DNA from: JAWSUT01 sp033549345 | GTDB taxonomy: Bacteria; Bacillota; Dethiobacteria; Dethiobacterales; Dethiobacteraceae | Direction of reading: 5' to 3' | Assembly (NCBI GenBank): GCA_033549345.1 | Contig: JAWSUT010000005.1 | Location: forward strand, 58,352 to 122,351 | DNA length: 64,000 bases | Shown: piece after piece, positions 1 through 8,783 of the stretch | How the letters are laid out: each line of letters opens with the position of its first letter | Position numbering within the stretch: position 1 is the first letter of the stretch | Program-made: the position numbers and the translations under genes | Notes under the pieces: model-generated | Database searches by the model: none | Seen by the model: the letters and a program-made list of their open reading frames with translations, nothing else | What the model was told of the DNA's origin: nothing

Positions 1-1
1 G

Positions 2-25
2 GGAATGATGGAAATTGGCGGCTAA
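2..25 (+). CDS. 3' end of an upstream gene (partial)
   Basis: An open frame enters from the left edge and stops at TAA 23-25, leaving only the last seven residues (GMMEIGG). The stop lies just before the ribosome binding site of the MOSC gene, as expected for two genes of one operon. MOSC proteins often follow molybdenum-cofactor genes, but too little is visible to name this one. Confidence 0.3.
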   Translation, partial: GMMEIGG

Positions 26-41
26 CGAAGGAGGACGTGTA

Positions 42-479
42 ATGGCACATATTGTAGCAGTCTCTGTCAGCGAAAAAAAAGGAATGAGAAAAACAAATGT
101 CGGCGAGGCCACTCTCAAAGTGGAACACGGTATTCAGGGAGACGCCCACGCCGGCGACTGGCACAGGCAGGTAAGCTTGCTGGCCAAAGAGAGCATCGAG
201 AAAATGCGCAGCATGGGCCTTGATGTCACTGCCGGAGATTTTGCCGAAAACCTGACAACCGAAGGGATTGACCTGGTGTCGCTGCCTGTGGGGACAAAGC
301 TTCGTGTGGGAGAATCGATCCTTCTGGAAGTGACCCAGATTGGCAAGGTCTGCCATGAGCGCTGTGCCATTTACTATCAGGCCGGAGACTGTGTGATGCC
401 CAAAGAAGGAATTTTTGTGCGCGTGCTCGCAGGGGGGCGTGTGGCACCCAATGATGAAATTGAAGTTGTCAGCAATTAA
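42..479 (+). CDS. MOSC domain protein
   Basis: Predicted 145-residue single-domain MOSC protein, a family that handles sulfur from molybdenum cofactor sulfurases or takes part in Moco metabolism. Diagnostic features are the GDAHAGDWHRQVS stretch (33-45) and the cysteine cluster C104, C108 and C117, ending in the KEGIFVRV segment. ATG 42 is chosen over the in-frame TTG at 15 because GAAGGAGG (27-34) sits at proper spacing before it. It follows the end of another gene by 16 bases and is closed by an intrinsic terminator. The exact substrate is not known for this stand-alone class. Confidence 0.85.
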   Translation: MAHIVAVSVSEKKGMRKTNVGEATLKVEHGIQGDAHAGDWHRQVSLLAKESIEKMRSMGLDVTAGDFAENLTTEGIDLVSLPVGTKLRVGESILLEVTQIGKVCHERCAIYYQAGDCVMPKEGIFVRVLAGGRVAPNDEIEVVSN

Positions 480-483
480 TACT

Positions 484-523
484 AAGCCGTCATGCGCCAA
501 CAACGCAGACGGCTTTTCTGTTA
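484..523 (+). terminator. Intrinsic terminator after the MOSC gene
   Basis: Arms AAGCCGTC (484-491) and GACGGCTT (508-515) pair perfectly, followed by TTCTGTTATTT. Confidence 0.75.
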
Positions 524-590
524 TTTAGGCAGGAATTTGTGCCGATAAGTCGAATTAATGACAGATGTTGTGGAATTGTGACAAAATTAA

Positions 591-1919
591 ATGAAACGGG
601 TGGCTACCATGTGCAGGACAACAAAAGGTTTTCTTTTTTTTACACTTGTTATTGCATTGATTGCTTTTACCGGTTGCGGCAAAGAGGAAACACCGGCTAC
701 GGCAACGCCTGAGCCTGTAAGCAAGCAGGATGTGGCTTCAACAGAGTTTGACCCGGCGGGCCAGTGTCAGTATTGTCATCTGGATATTTACCAGCAGTGG
801 CAGGGCTCCATGCATGCTCTGTCTTTTAACAATCCGGTGTTCCAGGCGGAATTTAAAAAAACCAGCGGGGAGACGGATGGAGCGGCAGATGCTTTTTGTG
901 CAAGCTGCCATACCCCGGTTGGCTGGTTGGCAAATGAGGTCCCGCCGGCTGACGGCAGTGCATTAAGTGATGTGGCACGGGAGGGCGTAACCTGTGATCT
1001 TTGCCATGCAGTTACAGAAATTACCGGTGTCGGCAATGCTGCAATTCACGTGTCCCCCGGTGAGGTAAAGTTTGGTTCCCTGGAGGACCCCTTGGCCACA
1101 CCGCTGCACAAAAGTGAATTTAATCAGGTTTATACGCAGTCGGAGTATTGCGGCGCCTGCCATGATATTGTGCATCCGCAAAACGGACTTAAACTGTCCT
1201 CAACATACAGCGAATGGGAAGAAAGTTCATTTGGTTCCAGAAAGACGCAATGCCAGGATTGCCATATGACTCCCGGACCCGGCGTAAGCAAGCCAAACCC
1301 GGGTGTGGTAGCCACGGGAGCACCCAAAAAACGGGAACACACCTGGACGCACTATATGACCGGCAGCAATGTCTATGCTATGCGTCAGGCCGGTTTTGAC
1401 AACCATGCCGATCTCGCCGAAGAAAAATTGCAGGCTGCCGCATCCATGTTCCTTGGGTTACCCGACGGGCTTAGCCCCTATCAGGGGGCCAGAATAAATG
1501 TACGTGTCAGAAACGACGGTGCAGGGCACTATCTCCCCACAGGCCTGACACTGTATAAAGAAATGTGGCTGGAAGTCATCGTCACCGACGGCCAGGGACA
1601 AGTTGTCTTCCAGGGCGGTGTTCCTGACGCCTCCGGCGCTCTTCCCGCCGACAGTATTGTTTATAAAACCGTTTTTGCCGACGCTGCCGGTAATGAAACA
1701 ACAAATCTCTGGGAAGCGACTAAAATTATCCGTGACCACAGAATACCGCCCCAGGAGTATGTGGATGAATTTATTGAAATTCCCGGGTTACCGCTGCCCG
1801 GCACGCTGAATGTAAATGTCCGGCTGCTCTACCGAAGTGTGGCTCCCGGACGGGCCGGAGTCACAGAATCTCCCGTTGTGGAAATGGCAAGCGTATCCGG
1901 ACAGGTCGCGGTTCGTTAA
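591..1919 (+). CDS. Five-haem c-type cytochrome lipoprotein
   Basis: 442-residue predicted exported cytochrome. A hydrophobic signal ends in a lipobox with the acylated cysteine at about residue 29 (IAFTGC), so the protein should be anchored on the outer face of the membrane. Five CxxCH haem motifs follow: C59-H63, C103-H107, C135-H139, C187-H191 and C221-H225. The C-terminal ~170 residues contain no haem motif and look like a beta-rich domain. The spacing resembles cytochrome c554/NrfA-like multihaem proteins, but the redox partner is unknown. No cytochrome maturation genes are in the window. ATG 591 is a weak start; ATG 609 is an alternative. The gene stands alone between a terminator and the ftsH promoter. 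Confidence 0.85.
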   Translation: MKRVATMCRTTKGFLFFTLVIALIAFTGCGKEETPATATPEPVSKQDVASTEFDPAGQCQYCHLDIYQQWQGSMHALSFNNPVFQAEFKKTSGETDGAADAFCASCHTPVGWLANEVPPADGSALSDVAREGVTCDLCHAVTEITGVGNAAIHVSPGEVKFGSLEDPLATPLHKSEFNQVYTQSEYCGACHDIVHPQNGLKLSSTYSEWEESSFGSRKTQCQDCHMTPGPGVSKPNPGVVATGAPKKREHTWTHYMTGSNVYAMRQAGFDNHADLAEEKLQAAASMFLGLPDGLSPYQGARINVRVRNDGAGHYLPTGLTLYKEMWLEVIVTDGQGQVVFQGGVPDASGALPADSIVYKTVFADAAGNETTNLWEATKIIRDHRIPPQEYVDEFIEIPGLPLPGTLNVNVRLLYRSVAPGRAGVTESPVVEMASVSGQVAVR

Positions 1920-1998
1920 GAATTGTCTGCGGTAATTTTCCAGAGCACCAAAGGCCTGGCGTAAGCTTAAAAGTAACCGCACTCCGAGCTGTTGCTCC

Positions 1999-2027
1999 TT
2001 GTGACAGCGGATAATCTGTGTTACAAT
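1999..2027 (+). promoter_or_regulatory. Sigma-A-type promoter for ftsH
   Basis: TTGTGA (1999-2004), a 17-base spacer and TACAAT (2022-2027), about 45 bases upstream of the ftsH start. Confidence 0.55.
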
Positions 2028-2071
2028 GGAGTGACGGAAACTTCCGCCTTTTTTAGAGAGGAGGCATTTTT

Positions 2072-4030
2072 TTGAATAGATTTGTCCGGCAGGCCACATT
2101 TTACCTGCTGATTCTTCTTATTGCAGTAGTCATCATTCAGTATTTCAGTACGACCACAGAACCACCCGAACCGTTAACCTATGATGAATTTATTACCCTG
2201 GTTGAAAACGACCAGGTCGAAGAAGTTTTAATTGTCGGCCGTGAGATAACCGGTACGCTCAAAGACGGGACAGAAATCCAGGTCTTCAACCTGGAGGGCG
2301 ATAATCTGGTAACTCGTCTTGAGGAAAACAATGTCCGCTTCAGGGGTGAAGCGCCACCTGAACCGCAGTGGTGGGCAAGCCTTGCCACATTCATCATCCC
2401 CTTTATCATCCTGATGGTGATCTTTTTCCTGTTTATGCAGCAAAGCCAGGGTGGCGGCAACCGGGTGATGAACTTTGGTAAGTCAAAAGCCAGGCTGCAT
2501 GATGCGACCCGCAAACGGGTGACGTTTAATGAAGTAGCCGGTGCCGATGAAGAAAAAGAGGAACTGGTGGAAATCGTTGAGTTTCTCAAAGAGCCGCGGA
2601 AATTTATTGAACTGGGTGCCCGGATTCCCAAAGGCGTGCTGTTGGTGGGCTCCCCGGGAACAGGTAAAACACTCCTGGCCCGTGCGGTAGCCGGTGAAGC
2701 CGGCGTTCCGTTCTTCAGCATTTCCGGCTCTGATTTTGTGGAAATGTTTGTGGGTGTCGGTGCTTCACGTGTCCGCGACCTCTTTGAAACCGCAAAAAAG
2801 AATGCCCCCTGTATTGTTTTTATTGATGAAATTGATGCCGTGGGCCGTCAGCGTGGCGCCGGCTTGGGCGGCGGCCATGATGAACGAGAGCAGACACTGA
2901 ACCAGCTGCTTGTTGAAATGGACGGCTTTGACGCCCATGAAGGAATTATCATCGTTGCGGCCACAAACCGCCCCGATATTCTTGACCCCGCATTGCTGCG
3001 TCCCGGCCGCTTTGACAGACAGGTCACTGTAAGCCTGCCCGATGTTAAGGGACGGGAAGAAATCCTGCAAGTCCATGCACGGAACAAACCGCTGACGCCG
3101 GAAACGGAGTTAAGTGTAATTGCCCGCCGGACACCGGGATTTAGCGGCGCTGATCTGGAAAACGTGATCAATGAAGCAGCCCTTCTATCCGGACGGAGCG
3201 GCAAGAAGACGATTGGTATGAAAGAGCTGGAAGAAGCCATTGAGCGTGTCATGGCCGGTACTGAGAAAAAAAGCCGTGTTATCAGTGAATTTGAGAAGAG
3301 GATTGTGGCTTTTCACGAGGCAGGCCATGCTCTGGTAGGGTATTTACTGCCAAACACCGACCCGGTACACAAAGTTTCGATCATTCCCCGCGGACGTTCG
3401 GGCGGCTACACTCTGATGCTCCCCGAGCAGGACCGGTATTATATGACAAAGTCGGAACTTCTCGCCCGGATAACAACACTGCTTGCCGGTCGTGTGGCAG
3501 AGAAAATTGTTCTGGATGAAATTTCCACAGGCGCACAAAATGACCTGGAACGTGCCACGTCTATTGTCCGCCAGATGATTATGGAATATGGCATGAGTGA
3601 TCAGCTGGGCCCCATTACACTGGGCAGAAAACAGCACGAACAGGTCTTCCTGGGCCGTGATATCACACGTGACCGTGACTTTTCCGAGGAGATCGCACGC
3701 GCGATTGATATGGAAATCAGGTCCATCGTCGATAACGCCTATAAGCAAGCTGAGGATGTTATTACGACAAACAGGGATAAGCTGGATAGAATAGCCCATG
3801 CTCTTTTGGAGCAGGAAACCCTTGATGCAGAAGAGATTGCCGTCCTGATGGAGGGTAAATCCATGGATGAGCTGCATGCGACCCGTAAAGCCAAAGCAGC
3901 AGCATCAGAAAAAGCCGCAGAGGCAAAGGAATATAAGACGATGGGCCGGGAGACTCAGGTAAAAAAAGAGTCGGTACACGTGCTTATTAATGAAAAAAAA
4001 GTAGAAACCGACAGTCAGGTTAAGGAATAA
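2072..4030 (+). CDS. ftsH: ATP-dependent zinc metalloprotease FtsH
   Basis: 652-residue membrane-anchored AAA protease that extracts and degrades membrane proteins and unstable regulators. Two membrane segments (about 9-25 and 103-122) flank the small extracytoplasmic domain. The AAA module has Walker A GSPGTGKT (193-200) and Walker B IVFIDEID (248-255), the second region of homology lies around 297-318, and the zinc site is HEAGH (415-419). Length is typical. The start is TTG 2072, supported by AGAGGAGG (2057-2064); no ATG is suitably placed. The charged C-terminal tail is longer than in many homologues. It is transcribed alone, with its own promoter and a strong terminator. Confidence 0.98.
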   Translation: MNRFVRQATFYLLILLIAVVIIQYFSTTTEPPEPLTYDEFITLVENDQVEEVLIVGREITGTLKDGTEIQVFNLEGDNLVTRLEENNVRFRGEAPPEPQWWASLATFIIPFIILMVIFFLFMQQSQGGGNRVMNFGKSKARLHDATRKRVTFNEVAGADEEKEELVEIVEFLKEPRKFIELGARIPKGVLLVGSPGTGKTLLARAVAGEAGVPFFSISGSDFVEMFVGVGASRVRDLFETAKKNAPCIVFIDEIDAVGRQRGAGLGGGHDEREQTLNQLLVEMDGFDAHEGIIIVAATNRPDILDPALLRPGRFDRQVTVSLPDVKGREEILQVHARNKPLTPETELSVIARRTPGFSGADLENVINEAALLSGRSGKKTIGMKELEEAIERVMAGTEKKSRVISEFEKRIVAFHEAGHALVGYLLPNTDPVHKVSIIPRGRSGGYTLMLPEQDRYYMTKSELLARITTLLAGRVAEKIVLDEISTGAQNDLERATSIVRQMIMEYGMSDQLGPITLGRKQHEQVFLGRDITRDRDFSEEIARAIDMEIRSIVDNAYKQAEDVITTNRDKLDRIAHALLEQETLDAEEIAVLMEGKSMDELHATRKAKAAASEKAAEAKEYKTMGRETQVKKESVHVLINEKKVETDSQVKE

Positions 4031-4031
4031 G

Positions 4032-4069
4032 AAAAAATCACGGATGGTAACCATCCGTGATTTTTTTAT
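4032..4069. terminator. Strong terminator after ftsH
   Basis: A perfect 16-bp inverted repeat (4032-4047 and 4051-4066) with a 3-base loop and A/T tracts on both sides; it could work in both directions. Confidence 0.9.
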
Positions 4070-4616
4070 TTAAAGCAACTATTCTTGAACATATGACGGT
4101 AAATCGAACTACGCTGCAGCAACTATATACGTGTAAAGGTATGTGATAGATCGACTCACGCTTAGGCTTGTAGGTGATGCGAGTAACCACACCTGGACCG
4201 GTGTAACGGACAAAATGTGTATTCCATGATAAGGCCCGGGGCGTCCCGATTTCTACTGGTTTTGGCTGAACTTCCAGAACCTGCTGCGGAAATAATGTGG
4301 CGGTAACCGCGCGTTAGGTATGTTGAACCGGACGGGGATGTATGGGCAATTGAGAACGCGGTCCCGTCCAATGTCGCCAGGTCCAGGCGCCTGAGTTATG
4401 GGAGCGGACAGTGGGTAGCGGGGTAAAGGTGGTATACCAAATATCCCTGCTAAAGAGTTTGAAGGAAAATCAAAGGAGTAAGCATTCCCTGCAGTAAATG
4501 GGGAATAATCAGTATAAATGGCAATACAGGTAGCGTAGAATATTGCGATAAGGGAAAAGAAACGCAAAGTATAAAAAATTCAGAAATCCGGCAGGAATAA
4601 TATTTATTGTGTAGAA
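4070..4616. other. Gene-free stretch, possibly with a decayed coding remnant
   Basis: No credible intact gene or RNA is seen. On the minus strand, about 4070-4310 is an open frame with no start or ribosome binding site, whose translation (for example VVTRITYKPK) looks compositionally protein-like. The neighbouring minus-strand frames are short and interrupted. This may be a gene remnant or chance. A short hairpin (ATTCCC...GGGAAT, near 4484-4506) has no U-tract. Confidence 0.35.
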
Positions 4617-4670
4617 ATGACTATAAAGGTTTCACTAATTCGGAAAATAATGCAGGGAGGGAAACATTTT

Positions 4671-6434
4671 ATGGTACTTGACCCCACTAAGCACGCCGAC
4701 TGGGAAATTGCTGAAGAAGCAGAGTCGAGAATGAAGACGGTTTATCAGCTCAGGGATGAACTTGGGCTGGAGGAAGCAGAACTTCTGCCTTATGGCCACC
4801 ATGTGGCTAAGGTTGATTTTGCTAAGGTACTTGAGCGCCTGAAAGACCGTCCGGATGGCAAATACATAGACGTTACAGCCATCACACCGACTCCCCTCGG
4901 TGAAGGAAAATCAACATCTACGATGGGCCTGACACAAGGTCTTGGCAAACGCGGCAAGAATGTTATTGCTACAATTCGGCAGCCATCGGGCGGCCCGACA
5001 ATGAACGTTAAAGGTTCAGCTGCGGGTGGCGGCCTTTCACAGTGCATTCCCCTGACACCGTTTTCCCTGGGTCTCACCGGTGACATCAATGCCATTATGA
5101 ACGCTCATAACCTGGCAATGGTAGGCCTTACTTCCCGCATCCAGCATGAATTTAACTCTTCGGATGCATTTTTGGAGCGCAGTGGCCTGAAGCGCCTTAA
5201 CATTGACCCGCGCAACGTGGAAATGAAATGGATTATGGACTTTTGTGTTCAGGCTCTGCGGAAGATTATTATCGGCCTGGGCGGACGCCGCGACGGTTTC
5301 ATGATGGAATCGGGCTTTGCCATTGCTGTGTCTTCAGAAGTTATGGCTATTCTGGCTGTTGCCAAAGACCTCAAAGATATGCGTGAGCGGATGGGCAAAA
5401 TCGTTGTTGCCTATGACAAGAAGGGCAAGCCGGTGACCACAGGTGACCTCGGTGTTGACGGCGCCATGACCGCCTGGATGGTGGAAGCGCTGAACCCGAA
5501 CCTGATGCAGACCCTTGAAGGCCAGCCCACATTTGTCCATGCGGGCCCGTTTGCCAATATCGCTATAGGCCAGTCCTCGATTATTGCCGACCGCGTTGCA
5601 TTGAAGCTGGGTGACTATGTTGTTACTGAGTCCGGTTTCGCTGCCGATATCGGTTTTGAAAAGTTCTGGAACCTGAAGTGCCGCATGTCCGGCCTGACAC
5701 CGCATTGTGCCGTTGTCGTAGCCACCATTCGTGCTCTGAAAGCACACGGCGGTGCTCCGCTACCCATGCCCGGCCAGCCGCTTGACCCGGCCTACAGCCA
5801 GGAACATATCGAGTGGGTTGAAAAGGGTTGCTCAAACCTTATTCACCATATTAATACAGTTAAGAAAGCCGGCATCAATCCTGTGGTTTGCATTAACGCA
5901 TTCTACACTGATACCGAGAATGAAATTAAGGCTGTTCGTCGTCTGGCTGAAGAAGCAGGCGCCCGTGTAGCCGTATCCAAGCATTGGCAGTATGGCGGCG
6001 AAGGCGCACTGGAATTTGCCGATGCCGTTATCGAAGCCTGTGATGAGCCCAACAACTTCAAGTTCCTCTATGAGCTTGAGACCCCGCTGCGCGAACGTAT
6101 TGAACTGATTGCCAAAGAAGTATACGGTGCCGACGGTGTGGAATATACTCCCGAAGCAATGGAAAAGGTCGTCCGTATGGAAAAAGACCCCGAAATCCAG
6201 AAGCTCGGTACCTGCATGGTGAAAACTCACCTGTCCCTCACCGATAACCCGATGCTCAAAGGCGTACCCACCGGTTGGAAGCTGCGTGTCCGCGACATTC
6301 TCACCTACCAGGGTGCAGGATTTGTGGTTCCCGTAGCCGGCGCAATCTCCCTGATGCCCGGTACTGCAGCCAACCCGGCTTTCCGCCGCATCGATGTGGA
6401 TACTGAAACCGGCAAGGTAAAAGGATTATTCTAA
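4671..6434 (+). CDS. fhs: Formate-tetrahydrofolate ligase
   Basis: 587-residue enzyme that joins formate to tetrahydrofolate using ATP, giving 10-formyl-THF. It is the entry step of the methyl branch of the Wood-Ljungdahl pathway and also runs in reverse in fermenters. The family signature with the P-loop-like TPTPLGEGKST lies near residue 80, followed by the conserved GSAAGGG region and the FAxIA (FANIAIG) segment. ATG 4671 is chosen because GGGAGG (4655-4660) precedes it, whereas the in-frame ATG at 4617 has no ribosome site. The protein is slightly longer than the usual ~557 residues. It lies just upstream of folate-uptake genes under a THF riboswitch. Confidence 0.97.
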   Translation: MVLDPTKHADWEIAEEAESRMKTVYQLRDELGLEEAELLPYGHHVAKVDFAKVLERLKDRPDGKYIDVTAITPTPLGEGKSTSTMGLTQGLGKRGKNVIATIRQPSGGPTMNVKGSAAGGGLSQCIPLTPFSLGLTGDINAIMNAHNLAMVGLTSRIQHEFNSSDAFLERSGLKRLNIDPRNVEMKWIMDFCVQALRKIIIGLGGRRDGFMMESGFAIAVSSEVMAILAVAKDLKDMRERMGKIVVAYDKKGKPVTTGDLGVDGAMTAWMVEALNPNLMQTLEGQPTFVHAGPFANIAIGQSSIIADRVALKLGDYVVTESGFAADIGFEKFWNLKCRMSGLTPHCAVVVATIRALKAHGGAPLPMPGQPLDPAYSQEHIEWVEKGCSNLIHHINTVKKAGINPVVCINAFYTDTENEIKAVRRLAEEAGARVAVSKHWQYGGEGALEFADAVIEACDEPNNFKFLYELETPLRERIELIAKEVYGADGVEYTPEAMEKVVRMEKDPEIQKLGTCMVKTHLSLTDNPMLKGVPTGWKLRVRDILTYQGAGFVVPVAGAISLMPGTAANPAFRRIDVDTETGKVKGLF

Positions 6435-6484
6435 AGCTTGCTAAAACAGACAACTAAATAGCAGCGTTTTCTTCATGATTTGTC

Positions 6485-6516
6485 CCGGGCCCGCTTGGGC
6501 CCGGTGCAAATATTTT
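6485..6516 (+). terminator. Hairpin terminator after fhs
   Basis: CCGGGCCC (6485-6492) pairs with GGGCCCGG (6497-6504) across a GCTT loop; the following TGCAAATATTTT is only partly U-rich. Confidence 0.55.
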
Positions 6517-6608
6517 GCAGAGTAGGTGGCATGCGTTAAGTGCTAAGGGATGGGAAGTTGCCCTTAGACGAAAGGTATTGCCTGCGATGTGCCACCGCAT
6601 CCGCTGTC
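6515..6608 (+). promoter_or_regulatory. Tetrahydrofolate (THF) riboswitch
   Basis: The sequence matches the conserved THF riboswitch core I recognise: GCAGAGTAG at the 5' side, GCGTTAAGTG, the GGGATG/CGAAAGG region and the terminal GCATCCGCTGT that closes P1. It sits directly ahead of a FolT-like transporter, the classic location. Downstream, a pyrimidine-rich CCTCTTTTCTCTTAGG stretch (6631-6646) can face the GAGAGGAAGGAGG region (6668-6680) holding the ribosome binding site, suggesting control at translation initiation. Confidence 0.9.
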
Positions 6609-6690
6609 GCACTTAAAAGAGTAAGGAAAAACCTCTTTTCTCTTAGGTGTGGCTACTCTGCCATCCTGAGAGGAAGGAGGTGTCTTTTTA

Positions 6691-7224
6691 ATGAAGCTGA
6701 ATATCAGGCAAACGGTACACGCCGGATTTCTGACGGGTCTGAGTATAGTATTAACCCGCTTGGTCGCCACGATAATGATTGGCAACTTTGTCCGGCTATC
6801 CTTTGGAGCCATTCCCATTTATATTGCAGGGTTGCTTTTCGGGCCGGCCGTTGGAGGCTTGGTTGGAGGGGTTGCAGACGGACTTGGTTTCTTTGTAAAT
6901 AACTTTGGAGCTGCTTTTACGCCACATATTTTTGTCGCATCTGTTTTACGCGGCATCATTCCGCCACTCGTAGTACGCGCAGTGGGGAACAACGGGCGTA
7001 ATTGGCTGCTAAAAGTTTCGGTTGCTGTTCTACTCACGGAAATTGTAAGCAGTCTTATTTTTACAACCTGGGGCCTTTCGTGGTTGTACAACACCCCGAT
7101 TATAGCGATGCTGCCGGGACGCATAATTTCTACAGCGTTCTTAGTTCCTATTTACACCACAATTACCTATATGCTTACAGTGAAACTTCGTTACTTTGTA
7201 AGCTCCTATTCCGTAAGCAGTTAG
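6691..7224 (+). CDS. folT: Folate ECF transporter S component (FolT-like)
   Basis: 177-residue integral membrane protein with about six hydrophobic segments, the size and pattern of an energy-coupling-factor S component. Such proteins bind the vitamin and work with shared EcfA/A'/T subunits, which are not in this window. The N-terminal LSIVLTRLVA and RLSFGAIPIYIAG segments are typical of the FolT/folate family. The THF riboswitch directly upstream makes folate the likely substrate. The start ATG 6691 follows AAGGAGG (6674-6680) by ten bases. The next gene, a folate-related domain protein, begins 11 bases later. Confidence 0.85.
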   Translation: MKLNIRQTVHAGFLTGLSIVLTRLVATIMIGNFVRLSFGAIPIYIAGLLFGPAVGGLVGGVADGLGFFVNNFGAAFTPHIFVASVLRGIIPPLVVRAVGNNGRNWLLKVSVAVLLTEIVSSLIFTTWGLSWLYNTPIIAMLPGRIISTAFLVPIYTTITYMLTVKLRYFVSSYSVSS

Positions 7225-7235
7225 GGGGCACTTAA

Positions 7236-7589
7236 ATGGATGTGCAAATACTGAAGATTGAAAACCTCTCTCAGGCAAAAGAAGAAATTGCCAAGGTTGG
7301 CGCCAGCCCGGTCAGTGTGAACATTATGGCACCGAAAGCGGTGTTCCGGGTCATTAAAGTCACAGATGTTTCTGCGACTGCCGCCAACATTCTCAAGCAG
7401 GAGATGCTCTCCAAAGGAGGGGAGGCGGCTGTGCATGCCGGGTCGGTAAACTGCACACAAAAAGTCTCCGATGTGATTCTGATGGGGACGTTAAACCAGT
7501 ATCGCAAAGTCATTAAAAGTTTGCGCATCCAGCCCGTAGGTCTGGATAAGCTGGCCGAACAACTTAGAAGTTTGCTCTCGGAAGAATAG
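7236..7589 (+). CDS. Stand-alone domain related to the N-terminus of clostridial dihydropteroate synthases
   Basis: 117-residue soluble protein. The segment NILKQEMLSKGGEAAVHAG followed by SDVILMGTLNQYRKVIKSL closely resembles the extra N-terminal domain fused ahead of dihydropteroate synthase (FolP) in many clostridia; here it stands alone with no TIM barrel after it. It is probably cotranscribed with folT under the THF riboswitch, which fits a folate-linked role, but the domain has no established function. The SD is AGGGGG (7222-7227). A strong terminator follows. Confidence 0.65.
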   Translation: MDVQILKIENLSQAKEEIAKVGASPVSVNIMAPKAVFRVIKVTDVSATAANILKQEMLSKGGEAAVHAGSVNCTQKVSDVILMGTLNQYRKVIKSLRIQPVGLDKLAEQLRSLLSEE

Positions 7590-7631
7590 CTGCCGGGGCA
7601 GATTAGCGTAATGTTGTTAGGTAATAAACAT

Positions 7632-7660
7632 GAGGCAGTTTTAACTGCCTCTTTTTTTTT
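7632..7660 (+). terminator. Terminator of the folate operon
   Basis: GAGGCAGTT (7632-7640) pairs with AACTGCCTC (7643-7651), followed by nine Ts. Confidence 0.9.
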
Positions 7661-7721
7661 GTGCTCATAAGGTATTAAGGCGATGTAAATGCTGTACATA
7701 ACCAGTTCGTGTTTTTTTAAG

Positions 7722-7750
7722 TTGACAGAGGGGCAGGTGGACCGTAAAAT
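7722..7750 (+). promoter_or_regulatory. Sigma-A promoter for birA-coaX
   Basis: Near-consensus TTGACA (7722-7727), a 17-base spacer and TAAAAT (7745-7750), 44 bases ahead of birA. Confidence 0.75.
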
Positions 7751-7794
7751 GGAAATGTCAACCTACAATGGACCGACAGTTTACGGAGGTTTTT

Positions 7795-8772
7795 ATGAAA
7801 GAAACGGTTTTGGCAGTACTCAAAGATAACCTGTTTTCATATGTGTCCGGTGAAGAATTAAGCAGCAGGCTCAATGTGAGCAGAACGGCGATCTGGAAAC
7901 ATATTGGCGCACTGCGTGAGGACGGTTACGAAATTGAATCGGCACCACGTTTGGGGTACCGGCTCTTGGCTGTACCCGATCTGTTGTTGCCGTCTGAAAT
8001 CCACGCTGGCCTGGAAACAAATATATTGGGGAAAAAAGTTATTCATCAACATGAAGTTGAATCCACAAACAGGGTGCTGCGTGAGCTGGCGGATAAGGGG
8101 GAGCCTGAGGGAACGGTGGTTCTGGCAGAACAACAGACTGCAGGACGGGGCCGGCTGGGCCGCTCGTGGTCTTCACCGCAGGGAGGTGTCTGGCTGTCGG
8201 TGCTGCTAAGACCGTCCCTGCCCCCATTTAAAGTACAGCTGGTTACACTACTGGCAGCTGTGGCAGCGGTGGAAGCTACAGAAACCGTAGTTGGAATTAC
8301 TCCGGGTATAAAATGGCCCAATGATCTGCTGGTGGATGGTAAGAAACTGGCCGGAATCCTGACGGAAGTTTCAGCAGAGATGGAACGTGTCAACTATCTG
8401 ATTCTGGGTATTGGTATTAATGTGAATATCCCTGCCGGGAATTTCACAGGAGAGTTGACTGAGACGGCCACGTCTTTGCAGGCGGCAACGGGTTCATCGA
8501 CAGACCGGGTTGCATGGGTAAAAACATTTTTGACAAAGCTGGAAAGAGAATATATCCGGGCACAGAAGCAGGGCTTCTCAGACGTTCTGGAACGTTGGCG
8601 CCGGTATTCCGTAACAATTGGGTATGCAGTTGATGTAAATCTTGGCAACCACACTGTTTCCGGTACTGCTGTGGATATAGATGAGCAGGGTGCGCTCCTG
8701 GTCAAGACAGATACTGCTGTTGAGACATTTTTGGCCGGTGATGTTTCACTGAAACCGGATAAAGATCAATAA
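7795..8772 (+). CDS. birA: Biotin protein ligase / biotin operon repressor
   Basis: 325 residues. It activates biotin to biotinyl-AMP and attaches it to carboxylase carrier domains. The N-terminal winged helix (about 5-60, with SSRLNVSRTAIWKHIGALRE) makes it a group II ligase that can also repress biotin genes. The catalytic domain carries GRGRLGRSW (117-125) and KWPND (173-177) with the following DGKKLAGIL lysine. ATG 7795 follows ACGGAGG at good spacing and is preferred to ATG 7768. coaX begins 11 bases later, so the two share a transcript. No biotin operator is evident nearby. Confidence 0.96.
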   Translation: MKETVLAVLKDNLFSYVSGEELSSRLNVSRTAIWKHIGALREDGYEIESAPRLGYRLLAVPDLLLPSEIHAGLETNILGKKVIHQHEVESTNRVLRELADKGEPEGTVVLAEQQTAGRGRLGRSWSSPQGGVWLSVLLRPSLPPFKVQLVTLLAAVAAVEATETVVGITPGIKWPNDLLVDGKKLAGILTEVSAEMERVNYLILGIGINVNIPAGNFTGELTETATSLQAATGSSTDRVAWVKTFLTKLEREYIRAQKQGFSDVLERWRRYSVTIGYAVDVNLGNHTVSGTAVDIDEQGALLVKTDTAVETFLAGDVSLKPDKDQ

Positions 8773-8783
8773 GGAGGAAAAAT

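Noticed and set aside
4162..4567. Two overlapping minus-strand frames (69 and 104 residues)
   Set aside because: No ribosome sites, overlapping each other in different frames, and no recognisable domains.
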